A model generated the notes under the pieces. The model was not told where the DNA came from and made no database searches. It saw only the letters and a program-made list of their open reading frames with translations. Shown here one piece after another: positions 6,375-12,843 of a stretch of DNA of 13,880 nt; the first letter of the stretch is position 1; each line of letters opens with the position of its first letter. Location of the stretch: NCBI GenBank assembly GCA_007123015.1, contig SKSL01000022.1, forward strand, positions 1-13,880. The letters are read 5' to 3'. Source of the DNA: Natronohydrobacter sp. Lineage in GTDB: Bacteria > Pseudomonadota > Alphaproteobacteria > Rhodobacterales > Rhodobacteraceae. The translations under genes and the position numbers were made by a program.

Positions 6375-7346
6375 TTAGTTTTTGACCCAGGGCAGCGCGT
6401 CCAGATCGACATTGCCGCCCGTGATGATGACGCCGACCCGCTTGCCGGCAAAGATGTCGCGGTTCTTAAGGATCGTGGCCAGCGGCACAGCGCAGCTCGG
6501 CTCGATCACAATCTTCATGCGCTTCCAGGTGAGCTTCATCGCCTCGACGATCTCTTCTTCCGAGGCCGTCAGGATATCGGTCACATGGTTGGACACGAAA
6601 TGCCAGGTCAGCTCTTTCAGCGGCACTTTCAGCCCGTCCGCGATGGTGTTGGGCGCATCATCCGCGATAATATGGCCCGCCTTGAAACTGCGATAGGCGT
6701 CATCCGCCTGCTCGGGCTCTGCGGCGTAAATCTCCACATGCGGCGCGATATTCGACAGCGTCAGACATGTGCCCGACACCATCCCGCCCCCACCAATCGG
6801 CGCGATCACGGCGTCCAGTCCATCGACCTGTTCCATCAACTCCTTCGAGCAGGTCGCCTGCCCGGCAATCACGCGCGGGTCGTTGTAGGGATGGACAAAT
6901 TCCGCCCCGGTCGCAGCTTCCACTTCCGCAAAGACCGCCTCGCGCGACGTGGTCGAGGGCTCGCATTCCGTGATGATCCCACCATAGCCACGCACAGCGT
7001 CCTTCTTGGCCTGCGGTGCCGTGCGCGGCATGACCACATGGCAGGGAATGCCCCGCCGACCCGCTGCATAGCTGAGCGACAAAGCGTGGTTCCCGCTCGA
7101 ATGGGTCGCCACCCCTTTCGCGGCCATTTCATCCGACAGCCCGAAGACGGCATTCGAGGCGCCACGCACCTTGAACGCGCCTGCTTTCTGGAAATTCTCG
7201 CATTTGAAGAACAGCTCTGCCCCGGTCAGCGCATTGAAATAGCTCGACGTCAGAACGGGTGTTCGATGGATATGGGGCGCAATCCGTGCATGCGCGGCTT
7301 CCACATCCGCATAGGTCGGGATCGTCATTTCGGTGATATCCTTCAT
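6375..7346 (-). CDS. bhcB: Beta-hydroxyaspartate dehydratase (BhcB)
   Basis: This 323-residue PLP protein is of the serine/threonine dehydratase (fold type II) family. In the bhc cluster it removes water from beta-hydroxyaspartate to give iminosuccinate. Key features are the Schiff-base lysine K59 in GAFKVRGA, the substrate loop HSSGNHALS, the phosphate-cradling glycines IGGGGMVSGT, and the C-terminal SCAVPLA. The length is normal for single-domain members, without a regulatory ACT domain. I kept ATG at 7346 (AGGA close upstream). A second in-frame ATG at 7328 also has AAGGAT about 9 bases before it and is a fair alternative. It lies 72 bases after bhcA, with a structured spacer between. Names such as threonine dehydratase or serine racemase would be the default from homology; context argues for BhcB. 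Confidence 0.93.
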   Translation of the reverse strand: MKDITEMTIPTYADVEAAHARIAPHIHRTPVLTSSYFNALTGAELFFKCENFQKAGAFKVRGASNAVFGLSDEMAAKGVATHSSGNHALSLSYAAGRRGIPCHVVMPRTAPQAKKDAVRGYGGIITECEPSTTSREAVFAEVEAATGAEFVHPYNDPRVIAGQATCSKELMEQVDGLDAVIAPIGGGGMVSGTCLTLSNIAPHVEIYAAEPEQADDAYRSFKAGHIIADDAPNTIADGLKVPLKELTWHFVSNHVTDILTASEEEIVEAMKLTWKRMKIVIEPSCAVPLATILKNRDIFAGKRVGVIITGGNVDLDALPWVKN

Positions 7347-7367
7347 GTCATCCTACCTTTCATCCTT

Positions 7368-7417
7368 GGAAAAATATCCTGGGGGAGTCGCCGTCAGGCG
7401 GCGGGGGCAAAGCCCCC
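7368..7417 (-). repeat. Structured bhcA-bhcB spacer: GC-rich hairpins and a CCCCCAGGATATTT motif
   Basis: On the minus strand, right after the bhcA stop, GGGGGC-TTT-GCCCCC forms a 6-bp stem. A second small stem (CGCC-TGAC-GGCG) and then CCCCCAGGATATTTTTCC follow. I recall similar GC-rich hairpin plus CCCCxGGATATTT strings between many genes of Rhodobacteraceae, which suggests a dispersed intergenic element rather than a bhc-specific signal. It may act on transcript processing between bhcA and the rest. Confidence 0.5.
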
Positions 7418-7418
7418 A

Positions 7419-8609
7419 TCACGCGGCCTTTGCCAGCGCGACATCGCTTGACTGACGAAGATAATCCTGCGCCGCCGCCACGCCAGACCCAAGCTGCACA
7501 TCCCAGCCCAGATCGGCCATGCACATCTCGGCCACGGCCAGCCCCGAGAGCAACATCGCATCGGTCAGCATCCCCAGATGCCCGATCCGGAACACTTTTC
7601 CGGCGACCTCACCCAGACCCACACCAAAGGCCATGCCATATTTCGTCGCCGCCAGTTGCACCAGATCCGTGCCATTGCACCCCTCTGGAACGACAACTGC
7701 CGTAACTGTAGCGGAATAGAGGTCCGGCGTCGCCGCGCAGGGCCGCATGCCCCAGCCCGCAACTGCGCGCCGTGTCGCTTCGGCGAAGCGGTGGTGGCGG
7801 ACATAGACATTGTCCAGCCCCTCGTCTTCCAGCATTTCGATCGACTTCGCCAGCCCCGCGATCAGACCCACAGCAGGCGTGTAGGGATAGCCACCGGAAG
7901 CGTAGGATTTCAGCATGTCGCGGAAGTCGAAGAACGTCCGCGACAGGGCCGCATTTTCCATTGCGTTCAAGGCTTTGGGCGACACACCAAGGATCGCCAG
8001 ACCCGCTGGCAGCATGAAGCCCTTCTGCGACCCGGCCACAGCAATATCGACACCCCAACCCGCCATGTCGAAGGGCATGGAGCCGATGCTCGACACCCCG
8101 TCCACGAAGAAAAGCGCAGGGTGATTTGCCGCATCTATCGCTTTGCGGATGCCGCCGATGTCGGATTTCACGCCAGTTGCCGTTTCATTATGTGTGGCCA
8201 GAACCGCCTTGATCTGATGACCAGTGTCAGTGCGCAGGGCCGCTTCGATTTCGGCCAGAGGTGCGCCATTTCCCCAAGCGGTTTCAATGACTTGTACATT
8301 TAGTCCATGGCGCTGGCACAGGTCGATCCAGCGATGGCTGAACATTCCGAACCGCGCGGCCAGAACTGTATCGCCGGGCGAGAGCGTGTTGGTGATCGCC
8401 GCTTCCCAGCCGCCCGTCCCGGTCGAGGGCAGGATAATCACCTCACCATCACAAAGATTTAGCACCCGCTTCACCCCGGCCACGGCAGGCTTGAACAGGC
8501 GCGCGAAGCTGGGCGAGCGGTGGTCGAGCGTGGGCATGTCGCAGGCTTTGCGGATCTCTTCGGGGATATTGGTCGGACCCGGGATGAAAACGGGGTTCTG
8601 CATGGACAT
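7419..8609 (-). CDS. bhcA: Aspartate-glyoxylate aminotransferase (BhcA)
   Basis: This 396-residue class V PLP aminotransferase is of the serine-glyoxylate / alanine-glyoxylate transaminase type and is the first gene of the bhc operon. It would transfer the amino group of aspartate to glyoxylate, giving oxaloacetate and glycine. Visible features are the N-terminal PGPTNIPEEI, the STGTGGWEAAI PLP-phosphate segment at about residues 62-72, D170 in FVDGVSS, which contacts the PLP ring nitrogen, and the Schiff-base lysine K196 in AGSQKGFML. The ATG at 8609 has a strong GGGAGGAG site about 8 bases upstream; another ATG two codons in is less well placed. Serine-glyoxylate aminotransferase of the methylotrophic serine cycle is the obvious alternative, but the three genes that follow fit BhcA. 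Confidence 0.93.
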   Translation of the reverse strand: MSMQNPVFIPGPTNIPEEIRKACDMPTLDHRSPSFARLFKPAVAGVKRVLNLCDGEVIILPSTGTGGWEAAITNTLSPGDTVLAARFGMFSHRWIDLCQRHGLNVQVIETAWGNGAPLAEIEAALRTDTGHQIKAVLATHNETATGVKSDIGGIRKAIDAANHPALFFVDGVSSIGSMPFDMAGWGVDIAVAGSQKGFMLPAGLAILGVSPKALNAMENAALSRTFFDFRDMLKSYASGGYPYTPAVGLIAGLAKSIEMLEDEGLDNVYVRHHRFAEATRRAVAGWGMRPCAATPDLYSATVTAVVVPEGCNGTDLVQLAATKYGMAFGVGLGEVAGKVFRIGHLGMLTDAMLLSGLAVAEMCMADLGWDVQLGSGVAAAQDYLRQSSDVALAKAA

Positions 8610-8690
8610 TGGGCTACTCCTCCCTTGATTATCAGCACTTTAGCGCCCCCGAATGCTGCGCACAATTTTTTTGAAATTAAATTTTATACT

Positions 8691-8740
8691 ATGAAAAAAG
8701 CATGCGAGATCTTGATCTGAAACTGTTTTTTGTTTTTCAT
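8691..8740. promoter_or_regulatory. ATGAAAAA / TTTTTCAT inverted pair
   Basis: ATGAAAAA (8691-8698) and TTTTTCAT (8733-8740) are exact inverted copies, with outer ends 50 bases apart and corresponding positions separated by 42 bases, close to four helical turns. This spacing would place two bound dimers on the same DNA face. A pair of A-rich octamers in an AT-rich promoter could also arise by chance. Confidence 0.35.
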
Positions 8741-8743
8741 CCT

Positions 8744-8760
8744 GCGAAAATACATTTCGC
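8744..8760. promoter_or_regulatory. Candidate BhcR operator GCGAAA-N5-TTTCGC
   Basis: This is a perfect 6-bp dyad with a 5-base centre, ending 12 bases before the bhcR ribosome site (AGAGG at 8773-8777). Its length and A/T-flanked centre suit an IclR-type dimer site, and its place just upstream of bhcR suits autoregulation. The assignment to BhcR is inference. Confidence 0.45.
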
Positions 8761-8782
8761 CTGTCAGAAAAAAGAGGTCCCC

Positions 8783-9592
8783 ATGTCCGAATCCCGCCCC
8801 CGTGGCCGTCCGCGCGCCTTTCATGACAAGACCGAGCAGAACACGGTCCAGTCGCTCGACCGTGCCCTGTCGATTCTCGAGGTCGTCGCCGATGCCAACG
8901 GCCTGACCCTGACCGAACTCGCGCAGGCGTCCGGGCAGTCGACAGCGACCGTCTATCGCGTGCTCAGCACTTTTCAGACCCATGGCTTTGTTGAACTCGA
9001 CCCGGAGGGCCAGCGCTGGCATGTCGGCGCCGGGGCCTTCCGGACGGGCTCGGCCTTTCTGCGGCGCACGAAATTGGCAGACCGGGCGCGCGGTGCGATG
9101 GAAAGCCTGATGCGCGCGACCGGCGAGACGGCCAATCTGGGGATCGAGGATCGCGGCGAGGTGCTGTTCCTGACCCAGGTCGAGACGCATGAGGCGATCC
9201 GCGCCTTCTTCCCCCCCGGCACGCGCAGCCCGATGCATGTCTCGGGGATCGGCAAGGCGCTGCTGGCGCATATGCCAGTGCTGCGGCTGGCCGAGGTGAT
9301 GGCGCGCGGGCTGCGCGGCTTCACGCCCGGCTCGCTGACCCAGAGCGAGGCCCTGGAGCGCGACCTGATCGCGACGCGGGCGCGGGGCTATGCGATCGAC
9401 AATGAGGAACGCACCGAAGGTATGCGCTGCATCGCCGCGCCGATTTTCGACGCGCAGGGGCGGGCTGTGGCTGGGCTGTCGATCTCGGGGCCCGTATTCC
9501 GGCTGTCACTGGAACGGGCTGAGGAACTGGGCGCGCTGGTGCTGCAGGCCGCGCAGGGGGTGACAGAGGCAACAGGGGGAGGGAAGGGCTGA
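8783..9592 (+). CDS. bhcR: IclR-family transcriptional regulator (BhcR)
   Basis: This 269-residue IclR-type regulator has an N-terminal winged helix-turn-helix at about residues 24-80 (QSLDRALSILEVVADANG, then LTLTELAQASGQSTATVYRV). A GAF-like effector domain follows from about residue 95, with ISGIGKALLAH-type sequence (MHVSGIGKALLAHMP) and EERTEGMRCIAAPIF. I set the start at ATG 8783 because AGAGG lies 5 bases upstream and the protein then begins MSESRPRGRPRAF, a common basic lead-in. An in-frame ATG at 8702 would add 27 residues but has no ribosome site and would run through the putative operator. Its divergent position next to bhcA matches BhcR of Paracoccus denitrificans, which controls the bhc genes in response to glyoxylate. 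Confidence 0.9.
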   Translation: MSESRPRGRPRAFHDKTEQNTVQSLDRALSILEVVADANGLTLTELAQASGQSTATVYRVLSTFQTHGFVELDPEGQRWHVGAGAFRTGSAFLRRTKLADRARGAMESLMRATGETANLGIEDRGEVLFLTQVETHEAIRAFFPPGTRSPMHVSGIGKALLAHMPVLRLAEVMARGLRGFTPGSLTQSEALERDLIATRARGYAIDNEERTEGMRCIAAPIFDAQGRAVAGLSISGPVFRLSLERAEELGALVLQAAQGVTEATGGGKG

Positions 9593-9774
9593 GCGAGAGG
9601 ATCGAGGGCTTGGTGACTGTCGACCCGAACTCATAGGTTTGAGGCATAGGCAGTGTCGAAACAGTATGTCACTGAACAATGTGGGCAATTGCGGCGAGCT
9701 GCGCGGGGCCTATAGACACTCAGCCGTCCCGTCTGGGCTGATTTTCGGGTCAAGCTTCCAAAATGGAGGGTTTC
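9593..9774. other. Non-coding spacer downstream of bhcR
   Basis: No gene is seen. TCAGCC (9720-9725) and GGCTGA (9736-9741) form a 6-bp stem directly followed by TTTT, a weak terminator-like structure about 130 bases after bhcR. GACCCGAA (9622-9629) and TTCGGGTC (9744-9751) are exact inverted octamers flanking the region, possibly traces of an element boundary. Confidence 0.4.
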
Positions 9775-10038
9775 ATGAACGATCCGCGGTTCGTGATGGC
9801 AGATACCCTCTGGAAGCGGCTTGAAGCGCATCTGCAGCGCAAGATCAGCGACGCCGGAAGCGGCAGCCATCGACTCCATTCATGGCGCGACAAGGCGCAT
9901 TCGTCTGCCAACAGACAAAAGCCGTTTTGGCGGGGCTGCGACCCGCAGCCCGAAAGTGCCCAAGACGATCCGCCATCCGCCCAATGGTGCCCCGAACCGT
10001 CCAGAAAACGCCGTTCCTGCCGTCTTCCCACATTCTGA
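9775..10038 (+). pseudogene. Decayed IS5-family transposase N-terminus
   Basis: After a good ribosome site (GGAGGG, 4 bases before the ATG at 9775) the frame begins MNDPRFVMADTLWKRLEAHL and continues KISDAG. This resembles the conserved N-terminus of IS5/IS427-type transposases (RFVMTDxxWxRLEPxLPGKxxDxG). The expected next segment (xDNRLFLEAVLW...WRDLP) is missing, and from about codon 32 the sequence is proline-, serine- and arginine-rich with no family likeness in any frame. I read it as a fragment of an insertion sequence truncated by deletion, not a working gene. The boundary on the right is set by the stop of the frame and is arbitrary. Confidence 0.5.
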
Positions 10039-10262
10039 CAAATAGGGTGGGGTAAGTATCTTATTAATATAAGACACATATACTTCACTTCATCTGAATA
10101 GCATCAGATCGCAGACTTGTATGACGCAAAAGATTAAATTACAACCAAGTATGAAACCCATGGCAGGGGTTCAAATTCAATCATATAATTATTTCAGGTG
10201 AAAGCCACGATTAAGCCATTACATACTGATCTTGTAGCTCTTGAAATCCGAGGGAGGCATAA
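10039..10262 (+). promoter_or_regulatory. AT-rich leader upstream of the flagellar cassette
   Basis: Base composition falls sharply here. TCTTAT and ATAAGA form a 6-bp dyad with a TAAT centre at 10059-10074. AACCC/GGGTT forms a small stem around 10157-10173. GGGAGG lies 5 bases before the ATG of the FlgN-like gene. The promoter for that gene must be in this stretch, but I see no clear sigma-28, sigma-54 or CtrA (TTAA-N7-TTAA) site. Confidence 0.4.
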
Positions 10263-10601
10263 ATGGAAAATGAAATCGTGAAAAATATCTTAGGTCTGCT
10301 TCACGATGAAGAGCAGGATCTGCTTGGTGGTAATTTTGATGGCTTGTCTGAAATCACTACCGCCAAAGAGCATCTCCTCAAGAAGCTTGACTTTACCACG
10401 ATTGATGAGTCAACCCTCACAGAGCTGTCGAAGGCATTGGCCAGGAATCAAAGGTTGCTGCAAGCAGCAACTGATGGCGTCCTGAGTGCAAAATTAGTTA
10501 TACGAACCTTAATGAACAGAGAGCAAACACTTGCCTATGGAAAAAACGGTCAGCGCACCCTGTTGAGTGATGGCACCTCGGATCTTGAGAAACGGCTATA
10601 A
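10263..10601 (+). CDS. FlgN-like flagellar export chaperone
   Basis: This 112-residue, largely helical protein has the pattern of FlgN-type chaperones: an acidic N-terminal helix with LLHDEEQDLLGGNFDGLSEI, then KEHLLKKL, a middle RNQRLLQAATDGV segment (about residues 60-73) and a short C-terminal YGKNGQRTLL. FlgN binds the hook-associated proteins FlgK and FlgL in the cytoplasm and delivers them to the flagellar secretion apparatus. The length is typical. A GGGAGG ribosome site 5 bases upstream supports this start. It is separated by 201 bases from the flagellin gene, which probably has its own promoter. Sequence identity within FlgN is low across the family, so the call rests on pattern and context. 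Confidence 0.72.
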   Translation: MENEIVKNILGLLHDEEQDLLGGNFDGLSEITTAKEHLLKKLDFTTIDESTLTELSKALARNQRLLQAATDGVLSAKLVIRTLMNREQTLAYGKNGQRTLLSDGTSDLEKRL

Positions 10602-10802
10602 TGCGCTCTTTACCTTGATCATGATTTCCAAAGATGACCCCTTCAATTTTTACTATTTGTAAAGCTTCAAAAGCGAATGTGATCTGAGCAGCAAGAAAGC
10701 TGAGCAGCGACGTTGAAACGAGCTGGGTGTGCAGAATGCATTTTTCAAAAACTGAAAGTGCACACTTCATAGGTGTAAAAAGCACATAGAGAGGAACACG
10801 CC
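10602..10802 (+). promoter_or_regulatory. Flagellin promoter and leader region
   Basis: This spacer carries the flagellin promoter. A CTGAGCAGC repeat occurs twice, at 10684-10692 and 10700-10708 (16-base spacing). A GG-N10-GC arrangement at 10726-10739 is a poor sigma-54 match. The last 45 bases form a structured 5' leader, listed separately, just upstream of an AGAGAGG ribosome site (10788-10794). Confidence 0.5.
10758..10785 (+). promoter_or_regulatory. Flagellin 5' leader hairpin (candidate FlbT target)
   Basis: The contiguous arm GTGCACAC (10758-10765) pairs with GTGT (10773-10776) and GCAC (10782-10785), leaving a 7-base loop and an AAAAA bulge. It ends two bases before the ribosome site. 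In Caulobacter, FlbT binds the 5' untranslated region of a flagellin mRNA and promotes its decay, and an flbT gene lies two genes downstream here. The link is inference. Confidence 0.4.
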
Positions 10803-11990
10803 ATGTCCAGTATCCTGACAAATACCAGCGCAATGGTCGCATTGCAAACGCTTCGTGGGATTAATTCCAATCTGGCACAGACACAAAGCCAGATCTCGAC
10901 CGGGAAATCCGTCGCCAATGCGCGCGACAACGCCGCAGTCTGGGCGATTTCAAGAACAATGGAGTCTGATGTCGCAGGCTTTAAAGCGATCTCTGACAGT
11001 CTCAGCCTTGGTTCTGCAACAGTGGGCGTCGCGCGTCAGGCTGCAGAAACTGTGACGGACCTCTTGACGCAGATGAAAAGCCGGATCGTCGCAGCCCAGG
11101 AACAGAATGTAGACCGCGACAAAATCCAGGAGGACGTGGTCGCGTTGCGCGACCAGATTGACGCAGTCGTTGGCGCAGCACAGTTCAATGGTCTCAACCT
11201 GATTAACGATGGTGCAACACTCAATATTCTCGCCTCACTCGATCGGGACGCTGGCGGTACTGTTTCAACAAACAGTATCGAGGTTGCCGCGCAGGACCTC
11301 GCCATCGGCGCATATGCCGCCAGCGATGTGTTTGATGCAGAAGGTGTCACAGATGATGGCGACGCCTTCGCCTTAACGCTAAGTGACACAGACGAAGAGG
11401 AAATCGAGATTCAAGACAATCTGGCCGCGGGCGACAGTCTGACAATCAGAATCACCACCCAAGATACGAACCAAGCCATCACATACACTGTCACGGAAGC
11501 AGATGTGAATGATGGCGAGGTCGAGGAGAATGTCGCAGCGGCACTTCGAGGTCTGATTGTTGGCATGGGCATAGACGGCTTGCGTGTCGAGCTAGAAGGT
11601 GAAACAATCACTCTCGAAAATGACGGTGGCGCGCCAATGGTCGTTACTGGCACCTTCCAGAACGCTGGGTCAGGTGGTCTGGGCGGACTCTCAGCGATCA
11701 ATGTAGCCACTGACCCGGCCGGAGCGTTGGCCAGAATTGAAGGCCTTATTGAAACTGCAATCGAAGCTGCTTCGAGTTTCGGTTCTGCACAAATGCGGAT
11801 CGACACACAATCAGAGTTCATCAAGAACCTGACGGATTCGCTCACCACTGGGATCGGCGCTCTGGTCGATGCCGACATGGAAGCGGCATCCGCGCGACTT
11901 CAGGCGCTTCAAGTGCAGCAGCAACTTGCAACGCAGTCGCTGTCAATTGCCAACCAGCAGCCTCAAAATATTCTGGCGCTCTTCCGTTGA
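10803..11990 (+). CDS. fliC: Flagellin
   Basis: This 395-residue protein is the filament subunit exported through the flagellar secretion system. The conserved N-terminal D0/D1 region (about residues 1-140) shows MSSILTNTSAMVALQTLRGI, QSQISTGKSVANARDNAAVW and FNGLNLIND. The C-terminal D1/D0 region (about 315-395) shows RIDTQSEFIKNLTDSLTTGI and ends SLSIANQQPQNILALFR, the Rhodobacterales form. The middle (about 150-300) is a strongly acidic insert rich in D, E and T, likely the surface-exposed domain. There is no signal peptide, as expected. AGAGAGG lies about 8 bases before the ATG. The gene sits directly upstream of flaF and flbT, which set its secretion and translation in alphaproteobacteria. 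Confidence 0.95.
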   Translation: MSSILTNTSAMVALQTLRGINSNLAQTQSQISTGKSVANARDNAAVWAISRTMESDVAGFKAISDSLSLGSATVGVARQAAETVTDLLTQMKSRIVAAQEQNVDRDKIQEDVVALRDQIDAVVGAAQFNGLNLINDGATLNILASLDRDAGGTVSTNSIEVAAQDLAIGAYAASDVFDAEGVTDDGDAFALTLSDTDEEEIEIQDNLAAGDSLTIRITTQDTNQAITYTVTEADVNDGEVEENVAAALRGLIVGMGIDGLRVELEGETITLENDGGAPMVVTGTFQNAGSGGLGGLSAINVATDPAGALARIEGLIETAIEAASSFGSAQMRIDTQSEFIKNLTDSLTTGIGALVDADMEAASARLQALQVQQQLATQSLSIANQQPQNILALFR

Positions 11991-11999
11991 TAAGCAAAG

Positions 12000-12024
12000 C
12001 GTGAGCGCTGAAATAGTGCTCACG
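12000..12024 (+). terminator. Hairpin between flagellin and flaF
   Basis: CGTGAGCGC (12000-12008) pairs with GTGCTCACG (12016-12024) in a 9-bp stem with one G-U pair and a 7-base loop, 10 bases after the flagellin stop. It is followed by TTCCTCTCGCTTT, only a moderate pyrimidine run. It is likely a partial terminator or 3' stabiliser that allows abundant flagellin mRNA and lower read-through into flaF-flbT. Confidence 0.6.
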
Positions 12025-12064
12025 TTCCTCTCGCTTTATCAGCTTACAGAAAAAAGGCACCAAA

Positions 12065-12439
12065 ATGAATATGCATGCACAAGCTGCGAAGACTTATGGG
12101 TATCTCGGTTCAGCCAAGGTTGATGAGCGTTCGGCAGAATATCAGGTGATTGCAGGAATAACTTCGAGATTGCAGAAAGCGCATAATAGCGGGCCAATTG
12201 CTTTCGTATCTTTGGCAGCATCACTTACGGAAAACCGTCGCCTGTGGACAGAGTTTGCAATAGATATTGCAAATGTAGATAATTCAATGCCCCCAATGTT
12301 GAAAAAACAGATCATGGAGCTTGCGATTTTCACTCTTCGTCATACGGAACACGTGATTTCAGGCGCCGCAGACGCAGATGTCCTTATTGAGATAAATCTT
12401 GCAATCATGCGCGGCCTCTCGGGAAAGAGAGCAGTTTAA
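12065..12439 (+). CDS. flaF: Flagellin regulator / secretion partner FlaF
   Basis: This 124-residue helical protein fits FlaF: the N-terminus has AAKTYGYLGSAK (FlaF proteins typically start with A-x-x-A-Y), the middle carries ENRRLWTEFAIDIANVDNSMP, and the C-terminus has IMELAIFTLRHTEHVISG and LIEINLAIMRGL. In alphaproteobacteria FlaF is needed for flagellin synthesis and secretion and acts against or together with FlbT. AAGG lies about 7 bases before the ATG; a second ATG two codons on is equally in frame. Its stop overlaps the flbT start by one base (TAATG), so the two are translationally coupled. The family call is secure from sequence plus order. Confidence 0.9.
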   Translation: MNMHAQAAKTYGYLGSAKVDERSAEYQVIAGITSRLQKAHNSGPIAFVSLAASLTENRRLWTEFAIDIANVDNSMPPMLKKQIMELAIFTLRHTEHVISGAADADVLIEINLAIMRGLSGKRAV

Positions 12440-12843
12440 TGAGTGGACTGATTATTCGTCTTGCACCGAATGAGCGCATCTTGCTTAATGGTGCGGTTGT
12501 AGAGAATGGTGATCGTCGAGCAAGGCTCACCATCAAGACCCCGAATGCAAATGTTCTGCGCTTACGCGACGCCATCCATCCCGAACATGCAAATACGCCT
12601 GTGAAGCGCACGATTTACTTGGCTCAACTGATTATTTCAGGTGATGGCAACCCAAAGGACATCAAGATGCCACTCATGCGCGCAATTGAACAAATCAAAC
12701 AGATTTTTGAAGATGAAGAGAGTCGGAGAATACTTGGAATGGCATCGGAAAGCGTCCAATCAAACCAGTATTACCTCGCTCTAAAATTTTTAAGACAACT
12801 GATTGCACGTGAGGAGCAACTCGTCAGTTCGGCCTCATCATGA
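12439..12843 (+). CDS. flbT: Flagellin post-transcriptional regulator FlbT
   Basis: This 134-residue protein fits FlbT, an RNA-binding regulator of flagellin mRNA. The opening GLIIRLAPNERILLNGAVVE is characteristic, followed by RRARLTIKTPNANVLRLRDAI, then IYLAQLIISGD and the helical IEQIKQIFEDEESRRIL. In Caulobacter FlbT binds the 5' leader of flagellin mRNA and lowers its stability when the hook is unfinished; in other alphaproteobacteria it can promote flagellin production instead. The start overlaps the flaF stop, and the stop overlaps the next start (ATGA), making a coupled trio. Which sign FlbT has here cannot be told from sequence. Confidence 0.93.
   Translation: MSGLIIRLAPNERILLNGAVVENGDRRARLTIKTPNANVLRLRDAIHPEHANTPVKRTIYLAQLIISGDGNPKDIKMPLMRAIEQIKQIFEDEESRRILGMASESVQSNQYYLALKFLRQLIAREEQLVSSASS

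Larger units (their letters stand above)
8610..8782. promoter_or_regulatory. Divergent bhcA / bhcR control region
   Basis: This 173-base spacer separates the two divergent starts and has an AT-rich core (about 8661-8760) in otherwise GC-rich DNA. It contains a TATACT at 8685-8690 that could be a -10 element toward bhcR, and an overlapping TATAAA on the opposite strand toward bhcA; no clear -35 box is seen. Several inverted repeats (8674-8684, 8691-8740, 8744-8760) overlap this core. By analogy with Paracoccus, BhcR should bind here and respond to glyoxylate. Confidence 0.75.

Noticed and set aside
5766..7451. A 561-codon open frame on the plus strand
   Set aside because: It lies antisense to bhcC and bhcB, is rich in R, H and P as expected for a GC-biased shadow frame, and has no recognisable domain. 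The minus-strand genes have catalytic motifs and ribosome sites.
8702..8782. An upstream ATG for bhcR that would add 27 residues
   Set aside because: No ribosome site precedes it and the extension would run through the inverted repeats. ATG 8783 has AGAGG 5 bases upstream and gives a normal IclR length.
9763..9774. An upstream ATG giving MEGFMNDPRF for the transposase fragment
   Set aside because: The GGAGGG ribosome site overlaps these codons and points to ATG 9775, which also matches where the transposase-like sequence begins.
10684..10708. Two CTGAGCAGC copies as a repeat array or CRISPR-like structure
   Set aside because: There are only two 9-base copies with a 7-base gap and no further units; at most a minor regulator site. 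No CRISPR array is visible anywhere in the window.
10726..10739. GG-N10-GC as a sigma-54 promoter for flagellin
   Set aside because: Only the minimal dinucleotides match; the flanking TGGCAC and TTGCA positions do not. A match of this quality is expected often by chance.
10039..10802. CtrA boxes (TTAA-N7-TTAA) upstream of the flagellar genes
   Set aside because: Single TTAA strings exist (for example near 10134 and 10211), but none has a partner at the correct spacing.
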